This document shows, in pieces, positions 1 to 12,000 of a DNA stretch of 64,000 bases. The DNA comes from Limnomonas spitsbergensis (Eukaryota > Chlorophyta > Chlorophyceae > Chlamydomonadales). The stretch lies in NCBI GenBank assembly GCA_037349105.1, contig JAYJMM010000037.1, positions 1,674,001 through 1,738,000 on the forward strand, read 5' to 3'. The position numbers and the translations under genes are program-made. Every line of letters begins with the position of its first letter. The first letter of the stretch is position 1. Under the pieces are notes generated by a model, which did no database searches, was not told the origin of the DNA, and was given only the letters and a program-made list of their open reading frames with translations.

Positions 1-51
1 CATCCACATCGTGATGAGCGAAGTCAACGGCCCCAGCAGGTGTTCGAAAGA
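1..51 (-). CDS. antiporter exon 20 (partial, leftmost)
   Basis: Minus-strand frame beginning after a TGAG acceptor at 52-54 reads SFEHLLGPLTSLITMWM, exactly 17 codons, in phase with the phase-0 exit of exon 19. It is amphipathic/hydrophobic and continues off the window. The acceptor is flanked by a 14-bp tandem repeat that itself contains CCCAG. Confidence 0.5.
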
Positions 52-3000
52 CTCAGCAGCTGGGTCTCAGCAGCTGGGTCTCAGCAGCTGGGTCTCAGCA
101 GCTGGGTCTCAGCAGCTGGGTCTCAGCAGCTGGGTCTCAGCAGCTGGGTAACAGGAGGAGGGTAACAGTCCGAGTAGAGGAGTTATAAACAACCGACCAC
201 GCATATGTCTGCCTCTTCTGCAAGGAAACAACACCACCCTCTGATCTGCATGTCCCTGTCCTCCCTGCCCTCCCTGCCCTCCCTGCCCTCCCCTGGCCTC
301 AGCACATCCAAAAGGTAACCTGGCAGTTCATCTTCACAACCAGATCTACCAGGACCATGTGGTTTATAAAACAAATTCTTCCCCAGCCTTCCCCATCCCT
401 GCCCCCTCTTGCCCTTCCCCTTCCCCGTTTTCTTGCCTAGCCTTCCCCCACCTCCCTGCCCCACCCCTTCCTCCTCTTGCCCCCCCCCCCTTGAAACCTA
501 CCGCCGCTGCGAATCGAAGCAGCGAGCACGCCGTATTCCTGAATGGCCACCAGGGCCCCTTGTCAAGTCTCAGCGCTGTCTTCCGGAGGCTGAAGTGCAC
601 CCAAGCAACCCAGCCATGACCACTGACCTGCAGGGGGGGGGGGAGGCAAGGTTCATTGCACTAAAAATCAGGGTTTGGGGTTATAGAGTTAAGGGTTTTA
701 AGTAAGACATTCCTGCTGTAGGACATCAATAGGACATTCAGGTTGAATACAACACTGGGCCGATGGGGACCAAGCCTTGTCCCACCCAGCGACTTCATGC
801 CAATGCCATGCCTCCCACCCAGCGACTCCCTCGCAGCAACTCCCACCCAGCGACTCCATGCCAATACCACACCTCCTCAGAGCACGGGTGCACACATTCC
901 GAATCATGAGCACCAGCTACACACCAGGCCCTTACAATGCACCCCTCATTCCCAGACACCGCACCATGCAAAAAACACTGAATGTGCTCCTGATCTCCTT
1001 CCCGCAATTGGGTCTAAGCTCTCGCACACCGGCTGGTTCATTCTGTTTTTCCGACCCAGTGCATGACGGCTTCTGATCCAAGCCCCCATTTACCTCCTCA
1101 GGGGCCCAGGTGGGGGCCAATGGGGATAGGCCTCCGGAGGCAGCCCCCCCCGCCCCCCTGCGGCACCCCGCCCCCTAAGTACCCTTCTACCTAACCTCGA
1201 CCGCTCGCCTCCTCCTCACTGATGACCAAAGGTCAAATTGCTGATCCGGCTGATCTGCCACGACTCTAAAGCATTCGTCCAGTATACAATATACTTTAGA
1301 CTTAGGGCCCAGGGTTTGGAGCTGAAATCCCTAGGCTTCTGCAGCCTCTACTCTCCTCTTCCACTGATGACCACATCAATCCGGCTTAGCTGCCGCCACA
1401 CCGCAGTATAAGTCCAGGGTATACATTACCCAGGTTTTAGGGCTGGCGGCCCCAGGGCTTAGGGTTAAAAGCCCCAGTGTTCAGTATTGACAGCCCCAGG
1501 GATTAGGGTTTAAGGGCCCAGGGTTTTGAAGCGCTTTGAATCCTCTTCCACAGATGACCACATCACTCCGCTGATCCACCGCCACTCCACAGCAGCAGTC
1601 CAGGACGCATAACTGCATGTGCTAAGTCTCAGGCTTCAGGCGTAAGCTTGTTTTAGTTTCCCCAAGCTTGTTCAAATTTTTCTCACCTCCTCCTCCTCCG
1701 ATAACCACAGATCAATCGGCTTGTCCGGCTGATCAGCCGCCACTCCGCAGCAGTAGTCCAGGGTGCATATTTGCATGTGCGAAGTCTCAGGCTTCAGGCC
1801 TAACTTGTTCTCACCTCCTCCTCCACGGATGACCACAGATCGATCGGCTTGTCTGGCTGATCTGCCGCCACTCCGCAGCAGTAGTCCAGGATGCGCATGC
1901 CATGGTTGGAGAGCAGGCCCTCCTCATGCTTGGTATGGAAGTAGCGCTTGAGACCTGGAATCACAGAGAGGATACGAGTGAGAGGGGGGGCCAGGCACAC
2001 GCAACGGGAGACACCTTCTCATGCACGTGCCGTGAGGAGACAGCAGACCCTCGGCATGTTCTGTGTGTGTGCTTTGGGGTTTTAGGGTTTAGGGTCTTAA
2101 CCCTAAGCTAGACCCTCGGGTTTTTTGTGGTGAAAAAGCCCTTAAGAGTTATCGTTTATGCTGAAGACCTGGCACCACAGACAGGGTAAGTGTGAAAGAG
2201 CAGGCCCTCCTTGTGCTTGGTGGGGAAGTAACGCTTGAGACCTGGGACCACAGAGAAGAAATGTGTGAAAGAGGTGGCCAGGCACGCGCAACGGCATGTT
2301 GCCACAGCCCTGACACTCGTTCCCTCCTGCCACTACCATCAGCAGCATTGCGCCAGTTTTTGGTGTATGCTACAGCTGTCGGCACTACCCGTGAAACAAC
2401 CAAGCACCACTTTCTCATGCACATGTCGTGAGTAGACCGCAGACCCTCAGCACCTTCCGGTGTGGAAGCCAGCACCGCAGACCTGGCGCCACGCCGACGG
2501 CGGCAAGAGAGCACACTTGAGACGGTTGCGACCGGGCCAGCCGCGGCAGCCACCTACTGATGTGCGGCAAAGGCTCCCTTTGTGCCAGCTACTGCCGTTT
2601 TTTTTAAAAATTATAACTTGCAGTTGAAGCTGAACCGTATTTGTAGGAAGCTAATTAAAAATATGTGTTTATTTAATCCCTGGTCGCTTCCCTGCCCTCC
2701 GGGGCGTCCTCCCCTGGTGTATGGCGTATGGCCTGTGGGTGGCACCAGGGGACACCCTTGACACCGCCACTCAGCTACAATACAGCACCACAGAGGGAGG
2801 AGTGTGGAGGGGAGGCCTTTTAAGATATTTCATGTGGAAGGGATGTAGTGTGGATTCCGAGGTTTGGTGTGGAAGGGATTTAGTGTGCTTTCCGAGATTA
2901 GGTGAAGAAGGGGTTTAGTGTGGACTACGAGTTTTGGAGTGGATGAAAATATTCAGTGTGGAAGGGATTTAGTGTGAAAGGGAAGCCATTCAAGAGGTAA

Positions 3001-6000
3001 GTACAAACCTTGAAGCCAGCCCCCCCTCATGTGCGGCATATGATCCCCTGGCCAGCACTTGCCTGACATGAGTCGGCCGCGGTACTCCGAGACCGCCTCG
3101 TCGTGACCCATACTGCAGCAGTCGTCATCCCCTTCCTCCTTGCCGTGCCGCCAGCTGGACTTCGACACGCACTTCGTTTTGCCGATGTCCAGCACATCCT
3201 GATCAGGCATGCAGAGGAACGGTATGATTTAGGGTTGAGGGCTTAGGGTTGAGGGCTTAAGGTTTAGGGTTGAAGGCTTCAGGTTTGGGGTGTAGGGCTT
3301 TGACAATGTCTAGCAATTCCTGATAGGGCAGACAGGGGAAGCAGAATGGTTTAAATTTTTGCCAATGTCCAGCACACCCTGATCAGACAGCCAGAGGAAG
3401 CATAAAGTTTCGGGTTCAGGGTAAGGGATTTAGCCAATGTCCAGCACTTCCAGGTCAGGCATGCAGAGTGAGAATAAGGGTTTGGTGTTCAGTGTCAGGG
3501 ATTTCGCCAATGTCCAGCACACCCTGATCAGGCAGGCAGGAAACAAAATAGGGGGCTGGCACTGCTCCTCAATTACCAGCGCTTCAATTACTGAGTTCTC
3601 AGAGGTTCCAATAAAAATGTAAATAAAACGTGGTCCAAGATTGGATGTTTGGGGCGGTGCCACTCATGCCCCCCAACCTCATATGCCCCCCAATCCAACC
3701 AAGCTTCACCACACCGCACACACACCTTCGCAAACTGCGCAGCCTGCGCGCCCCCTGCCTGCGCCCCCAGCCTCGGGGACGGCTCACAAGCCCCGTCCGT
3801 CTGCGCCAGCGCCAGAGACGGCATCACAGCGACGTTCGCCCTCTTGAACATCTGCGAGTGCTGCGCATCCATCCTCCCCTGGTTGCTGGACAACGCTGCC
3901 TGCCAAGGGTGCGTCGAGCCTGCCCCCGTGCCGCCGCCGCCGCTGCCTGAGGGCTGACAGGCCGTGGACTTGCTGCCCGTGAGCCTACGGCCGGCGAACA
4001 AAGCCATCATCGGATCCATGCGGACCTGAGAGTGGCGCCCGGCGGTGGTGGACGAGCGTGGGAGTCTGCTTGCCGGCGGCTTACGGGCCTGCCCATCCCG
4101 CGCGGAGGCTACGTGCGGGAGCTCGCCGGAGGAGCTGGGCGCCTTGGCCACGGCCTTGGCAGTGGTGCCCTGGATCACAACCCCTCGCTGGCGCGAGAAG
4201 GTGCTGGAGCGGGACAGGCACACTGGGGACAAGGCGTCAAACGGGGAGGCGGCTGACGCGGCGCCGCCGTCGTGGGACTGCTGCTGCTGCTGCTGCTTAA
4301 GGAGCAGCAGTACCTGCGGATCTTCCTCCCCTTCTCCATGGTCCTCCTCCACGATTCGCGTTATGCCCGCGGTGGAGGCCGAGGACGGAGTGAGTGTTGT
4401 CACCTTCTGCGGCTTTCTTCGGACCTCCTCTGCGGCGTCAACGTGCGTCAGAAAGGCGGACAGCGCCGCATCGTCGTCGTCATCATCGTCTCTGTCATCA
4501 TTGCCGTCGTCGCCCGAGACGCGGCTAGGGGACCTTGGGACGACTTGTACTGCTGTTGCTGTGTCGGCGTCAAAACTGATATCCCCAGCTGCCTCTCCGC
4601 CGAGCAGTTCACCGGCAGTTGCCTCCGGCGCGATGCGCACGACCACGTGTGGCTGAGGTGTCAGCGGTGCGGCGGCACCAGAGGACAGGGACGTGCGCGG
4701 TGAGAGCTGGGGTGGAGGGGTGGTTCTGGAAGCCGCCGAGGAGGATCGCTGGAGGGGTCGGGCGGGGAGTTCCTGCAGCGAAGTGCGCTGCAGAAAGTGC
4801 GCGGGAGACGCCGGCAGCGGCTCGCTAGTAGGTGATAAGTTGAGAGACTCCCAGCGCTGCAGCCGCCTGTGGCCGCCCGCCTCTAATGCAGCGCCTGAAC
4901 CTGCCCTGGCCAGGGCCGGCGGCGGCGTCGGCCTCCCCAAGAAGTAGCAGCTCCCGTACTGCCCGTCGCTGAGCATCGCCGCGTAGTCGCTGTCGAGCCG
5001 GAGGGCCTCGGCGCGTCGCGCAGCCGACGAGCCGCTCACGCCCGACGTCGAGGTTGGCGGAGGCGGCAGCGGGGAAGGCTGCGGGCTCATCAAACTGACC
5101 ACGGCTGCCGCAGCTGCAGCCCCGCTGCGGCCCACTGCCGCCGCCCCAAAGCCGCTGCCCATCTTCCCTTCCCTTGACGCCCGGCAGCTACTGGGGCCAG
5201 CTCCCTGTAAAGAAGCGGCGGATGGCGTGCGTGCCGGGGGCTCCTTCCTCGGAGACACCAATGCCCGGCTGAGCCCGCCCACGGCGGGCGGCCCGCCCGA
5301 GGACGGGTGCGCAAGGGCCCGGCGGTCCATGGACGACGAGCTGGCGAAGCCCCAAACCACAGGGGTCGCCTCCGAAGATGACGACGCGCTGGGGATCTTC
5401 GCGTGTGCGGCCAGCGCCTCCGCGCCACGTTTCGGCGCAAAGGAGAAGTTGTGCTTCTCGTCGAAGCTCTTCGCCTCACCGCCCTCCTCCTTGTCCTCCT
5501 TCCGCTCCCGCCCCCCGACACCGAGACCGGCTCCAATACCCGCCAGCAGCCTTGCCCCGGACCTGCTGCTGCCTGCCGAGGGCGGTTGCGGCGAGCGGGT
5601 GGGCGTGCGGCCGACACCATCAAGGCTGCCCATGCTGGGCATTGGCTCTGAAGCCTCCAGTAGCTGCCCGAAAGTGGAGCTCCGAGACAGCTCCCCTGGC
5701 CTGCTGCTGCCTTCCTGGGCGCTTCCAGGTAGGCAGTCGTCTCCGCTCATTTGGTGCTGCAGCCACGCAGCGCCTTTCTCGAGCCCGCTCGGCGCGGTCT
5801 CCTGAAACACAGCAGGTGCTGATCAGACAGGCAGCAAGGCGGGTGAGTTGGGATCGGTGCTGTGCCAATTACGACCCTAACGGAGGCTGAATTACGAAGC
5901 TGAGCTTCAGTCACCGTAATTTAAAGGCAAAACGAGCTACTTCACCCAGGAGAAGCCTTAATTACGTACATGATTCATGACGGCACAATGGCACAGCACT

Positions 6001-9000
6001 GGTTGGGTTGCAGCACCACCGTGGATTATTGGATTCCAGAGTGCTTCAGCTAGACCTCATCTGGTGCTTCAGCCTCGCCGCAGTCTTCTTGAGATTGCTC
6101 AACGCAGTCTTGTAAAACACAGATGGGGGCAGGCCAGCAGCAGCGGGTGGGACCAGACAGGCAGGAGGGGGCGGCTGGGGCGCAGCATTATGTCAGGGTG
6201 CTGACTACTGAGGCTACAATTCGGCTATATCATGGCCTGGTGGTGTGAAGCAAGCCTTGCTGCTTTGGCCACTAGTTTATTCCCATCGGCCCAGCAGCCA
6301 GCCAGAACATGGCCTGGTGACGTGCAGCAAGCCTTGCTGCTTGGGCCACCAGTTTGTTCCCATCGGCCCAGCGGCCAGCCAAATGCGGCCTGGTTGATGG
6401 CCTGCACTGAAACCAACAGTGTGGCTCAAACACTCATGTTCTTGATGTATACGATATAGGGTTTCGCAACGCCACTCTGGCGCCAGATGTCCTCAATGGC
6501 ATTGCAAAACCCTATAAACCTCAAAACAAATGACCTGGACATTCGACACAACTGCACAGCCAGGCTTCCGGGGAATGTCAGCCTGGCTGTGTGGACACGA
6601 CAGGGAGTCCCTAGGGCCCCAAGGCTGCTCCCAGACACGGCAAATTCCTAGGCCGCAGCATCTTTTAGTGCACTTAAAAGTGCCCTTTTTAGTGCTCTTT
6701 CAAGCTGTCACCAGGAGTGACGGGAACCTGACTTGCTTGTCTTCCTTGCCAGCTGCAACCAATACCCTAAACCCTTAACCCCAAACTAGGCTTGCCAGCA
6801 AGGTAGGTCCCCCTGCACTCTTCCTTTAAAGTGCGCTTAACATGCATCCGGTTAGTGCATGTATAAGCAGTGTCCCAGACTGGAGACGAGGGGTCCCAGT
6901 GCAGCGTGCCCAGCTACTTAAGCCACAGCCCGGAAGCCAGCCATGTCTTTGCCCCAATCGGGCTAGCGGTGGCTGGTCAGCAGCCGCCCCCAAAGTTAGT
7001 CTTGTGCAAACTAATAAAAACACTGCTGGGCGGTCACAAATCAAACAGTTCCGAGCCTGATCTGTGCACTTGGGCCCCATCCTCCGAGCCTAGTAGCAGC
7101 TCCTCCAGCCCCCTGCCACCCTCCATACCGCGATCAGCCACATGCTCCCCATTAGCCAGGACACAATCAGTGTCCAGCGCCCTCACCTGAGCCTGATCCT
7201 CCGAACCTAGCAGCGGCTCCTCCAGCCCACCACCCTCCATGCCACGATCAGCCTCAGGCTCCCCATTATCCAGGACGCGGTCTGTCTCAGGCTCCCTCTC
7301 CTCCTCCTCCTCCCGTGCCTCCCTCTCCTTGACCTCCTTCCTGCTCTCAGGCAGCACCTGGGAGTAATGGAAGGGGGAGGGGGGGAAGGGTGGGGGAGGG
7401 TGGGGGCTAAGCCCAATTCTAAGTATTCAAGTGTCCCTCCTCCTCCCAATTCATGAAGTGTCCCTCCTCCTCCTCCTCCTCCTCCTGTGTTTCATGACCT
7501 CCTTCCAGGTCGCAGGCAGCACCTGGGAGAAACAACAGGGGGGTGGGTGGGGGCTATGCCCAATTCACGAAGTGTCCCTCCTCCTCCTCCTCCTCCTTCT
7601 CCTCCTCCTCCTGTGTTTCATGACCTCCTTCCGGGTCTCGGGCAGCAACCTGGGAGAAACAACAGGGGGGAGGGTGGGGGCTATGCCCAATTAAAACCAA
7701 GCGCCCTCTCTGAAATACAAAGATTGGGCAATCTTGGCAGGAGCTGGACAGCATGGGTGGAGGGTGGTGCCACTTACTGCCAAACACATCCGTACGGCAT
7801 AATTTTAACTGGAAGTGTGCATTCCTGACCTTGGCCTTCACACTATACCCCCGTCGCACCCTCAGGCGCACATACCCACCCAGTTCATCCATGGGAAAGC
7901 GCCTCCCAAATTGGTCAAGTGTTTGCAAGCTTAATTAGCTCACCTTTTCAAGTGTTGTTGTAAGTGTTGTTCAAGTAGGATCGCCCCGTTTTGCCTGCCT
8001 TCAATCCACAGATTCCAACACTGTTTCCTGATCCACCCACCCTGTCCACCCACTCTCGGTTCGCTCTGCCTGCACTGCCAGTCCCTTGCGAAAGAGCCAT
8101 GGGATGGAGGCATCGATGACTCAGGTTCACGTACACCTTCCTTACCGCTCAGTCCGCTCTCTCTCATCATCCCTGATGTTCTCTTTGTCTTGGTGCGGAC
8201 TGCCTAGCATATTGGGCGGCTGCGTTAATGCTGAAACACCCACGCACCTGATCCAACATCTGCCTCAGGTCCACATACGCTTCCACAGCCGCCCAGTCCA
8301 CCCCGCGCATCATTTCAGTGCCTTGGCCGCGCAGATCCTCAATCACAGTCTCTGTGTACTGCAGCATTGCGATCTTGCTCTTGTGGTGGATCTGCAGGAG
8401 GTGTGGACACAAGTGTGAGCTTCAGTACAGTGCATGGCCCCGCAGGTCCTCCATCACGGTCTCTGTGTACTGCAGCATTGCGATCTTGCTCTTGTGGTGG
8501 ATCTGCAGGAGGTGTGAACACAAGTGTGAGCTTCAGTACAGTGCATGGCCCCGCAGGTCCTCAATCACGGTCTCTGTGTACTGCAGCATTGCGGTCTTGC
8601 TCTTGTGGTGGATCTGCAGGAGGTGTGAACACAAGTGTGAGCTTCAGTACAGTGCATGGCTCCGCAGGTCCTCAATCACTGTCTCTGTGTGCTGCAGCAT
8701 TGCGGTCTTGCTCTTGTGGTGGATCTGCAGGAGGTGTGACCACAAGTGTGAGCAGCAGTGCAATGCATGGCCCCGCAGGTCCTCGATCACAGTCTCTGTG
8801 TACTGCAGCATTGCGGTCTTGCTCTTGTGGTGGATTTAAGGTGGCCCTTTCAAAAACAGGTTTGTTGTGGACAAACAGACGGAAGCCTGCAGCCGGCTGC
8901 CTCCATGCGACCACCTTCAGCGAGGAGCCACCTTCAACGAGGGGCCACCTTAACTAGGGGCCACCTTAACTAGGGGCCACCTTAACTAGGGGCCACCTTA

Positions 9001-12000
9001 ACGAGGGGCCACCTTAACTAGGGGCCACCTTAACTAGGGGCCACCTTAACTAGGGGCCACCTTAACGAGGGGCCACCTTAACTAGGGGCCACCTTAACTA
9101 GGGGCCACCTTAACTAGGGGCCACCTTAACTAGGGGCCACCTTAACTAGGGGCCACCTTAACTAGGGGCCACCTTAACTAGGGGCCACCTTAACTAGGGG
9201 GCACCTTAACTAGGGGCCACTTTTCTTCCATGAATGCATTCCTTTCGAGGCAGTTGGTGGTACTGATGATCAGGGGCAAAGGCTGCATTCACGCACAGCG
9301 GGCCTTCTGTTCATCAATGATATGAAAACACACACACCGTACCTACCAGCAGTTATATGGTTATTAATTTATAATAACTGCTTAATAACTTCCTCACCCC
9401 TGGGTCCTGCTGTTCTTTTATAGCACCGCCACATCAGCGTCCAACTGTCTGGTGGTGTCGCAGGCAGTGCATTTTAGGGCAATGTAGGTAGGGACCCCCC
9501 CTGCATGCCCCTAGCAATTGTATGCTGCTTCATCAGTTACAGTTCCTCTACTGCACGGCTCGAGGCATTGGGCGCCCGTGCATCAAGCCCAGCTGCCTGG
9601 GCCACCGGTGGTGGTTTGTTATGCAGATTCAAGGGCTTTGTCACCATCGGCCCATTGTTGTCCACTCGGCGGCATGCCAAAGGGCATTTTGATGCAGACA
9701 AAAAAAACTGGTATCACGGCCTCGGGTGTCAATACTCTCTCTAGAGGAAGCGAAGTAAGCAGGCAGGGGCGGGTGCTGAATAACGCCTTCCACTCGCTCC
9801 ATTATTGAAATGCAGCCACTGGTATGATTCGGGCATGTCGATTATTTAGGAGTGCGACATGTTTGACCAAGCTACTTCCGACTAACACAAACACACTTTC
9901 CATTCAAAAAACACTCACTTGTCACAAAACAAGTCCCCACTTTTCACTCTCAACTTTCTGGTTTGCGCTGTAATATCAGGGAGCCTGGCACTATCCTTTC
10001 AAAGTAGGAGACAATGTACTGCCGGGAAAAGCCATAAAACTTTACTTTCAATTTGGTGAAAGCTCTCTGACAGGTTTGAACTGCCGACCTGCACCTTACT
10101 AAAGTACCGCTCTACCAACTGAGCTAAGAGAGCTGTTGTACGTATGTCTGAGATGACCGTCAGGTTGCCTTAACCAAACGGCTTGGGGCCCTAAAAGCAA
10201 CTGGAGGACACGGCATTCCACGGCCTGGTCTTTGTCCCTGTGGCTGGCAGGGCTCACCTCCAAAACATGAGCAGCAGATCCGAGCTATACAACAGCAGTC
10301 TCACGCCTTCTGTTCCTGCCCTGCGGCGTCAGCCGTGCGCACTTCATACATCAGCCCTGCCCCCGGACTGGCGTCTCCCTTGCTCAGCAGCATGGCTGCT
10401 GCCGCCCCAGCGCGGCATCCATGCGGTAGTCTGGGCGGTGGTATGCGCGGCGGCTGTGGAGGCTATGGAATAGGGGCGCCACTACCTCTGGGCGCTGGCT
10501 TGTGGCAGAGTGGTGACAATAGACAGGCTTGACCCTAGGCAGACTGTCCTCACCACCATCTTCCCAGTTGTGCAAGGATTTTCGCAGCCTCCCTCGAGGG
10601 TGGATCAGCTGGCTGATATTTTGCACCTAGAGCCCCACCAAGTCGTGCTTCAATTTTTGTATTGTTTGCTACACTATAGTGCCTCTAGCCTTTGTCCAAT
10701 CTCTGTCCCCTTTGGCGTGGCCGAAGTTGCCCCCATCCCACCCCTTCATTGGTGTCCAGAGAGGGGCGAGCAGGTAGCCTTGCAGCTCCACTTGCTAAAA
10801 ACCTACCTGTTTCTGCACTGATGAGATGGTGTTGAGCTTAAGCCAACTCATGAGAGGAGTGAGCAATGGCCCATTGATGAGCAATGTCATGAGCACGTAT
10901 CCAGTGGTGTACAGACCCTGTACAGGTGGGGACAAGGGGCGGGATAAGTGCAGGAGAGAGCAGAGGTCCGTTGATGGGCAGGGGCATGAGCACGTATGCA
11001 GTGGTGTACAAGCAAAGTAGAAGTGGGGACATGGAGCGGGATAAGTGTGGGAGAGTGAGCAGAGGTGGGGAAGGGAGGACAGAGGTCCATTGATGGGCAG
11101 GGATATGAGGACGTATCCCGTGGTGTACAAGCCCTGCACAGGTGGGATAGTAGGACAGGGGGACAAGGGGCGGGATAAGTGTGGGAGAGAGAGCAGAGGT
11201 CCATTGATGGGCAGGGTCATGAGCACGTACCCAGTGGTGTGCAAGCTCTATAAAAGTGTGGTAGTGGGACGGGGGGACAGGGAGGCAGAAGGGGGAGTGG
11301 GACCGGAGGATAAGACCATATGGGGCGGGACAAGTGTGGGAGAGAGAGCAGAGGTGGGGAGAGAGACTTCGTCGATGGGTACCTAAACAATCCGGGGATG
11401 TGCCGCAATTGCACAGCCGAGAAAGTGACACACAGACTTTTGGACGGACAGATAACGCGGCTGGTTACCTAGCTGCAAGTTGGCATTTGTTAACTCTTGT
11501 CGACGTTTTCAAAATCCAATATGTACATAAACTTTATGGCATGCTTGCAACCCTCGGGCGAGAGGTCGCCCATTACATTCAGAGGGGTGACAGCAGAGCG
11601 TCTCAGCTCCAAATCCAACATCAAAAGTTTATCAGCCGGGAGGTTATGGTTCGGGTGTGGCTTCGGCCCCGAGCTGCACTGTTCCCTTACCCCGCACGCC
11701 CCTAGGGGGGCGTAGTCTTCGAACTCTTATCTAATTATCTATTAAGGGGCTTGAAAATAGGCAGGAACATCAGGACATCTTCATTTGGGGAGATAAGAAA
11801 ATATGCATAAGAGCACATCTGGGGAAGAGCATTCATTTGGGCACATCTGGAAAAGAGCCGCCTATGCGCTACTCACCATCTCAGATGCGATCCGGACGCT
11901 TTTCTTACTCTCGCCCTCTGCATCTGAGCATTACGCCATGGTGGGAGGTAGGAGGAACGCCACATCATGTTTAGATCGGGGATGACGTCAAGCAGCAATG

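Noticed and set aside
2090..3300. Telomere or interstitial telomere array
   Set aside because: TTTAGGG-like words are scattered and degenerate (also at 15,845-15,875), never in a long regular run.
8318..8957. Long plus-strand frames of 173-196 codons
   Set aside because: Produced by the 111-bp tandem repeat (multiple of three) over the antisense of antiporter exon 14.
8928..9222. CRISPR-like regular array
   Set aside because: 17-bp units are directly adjacent with no spacers, in a eukaryotic intron.
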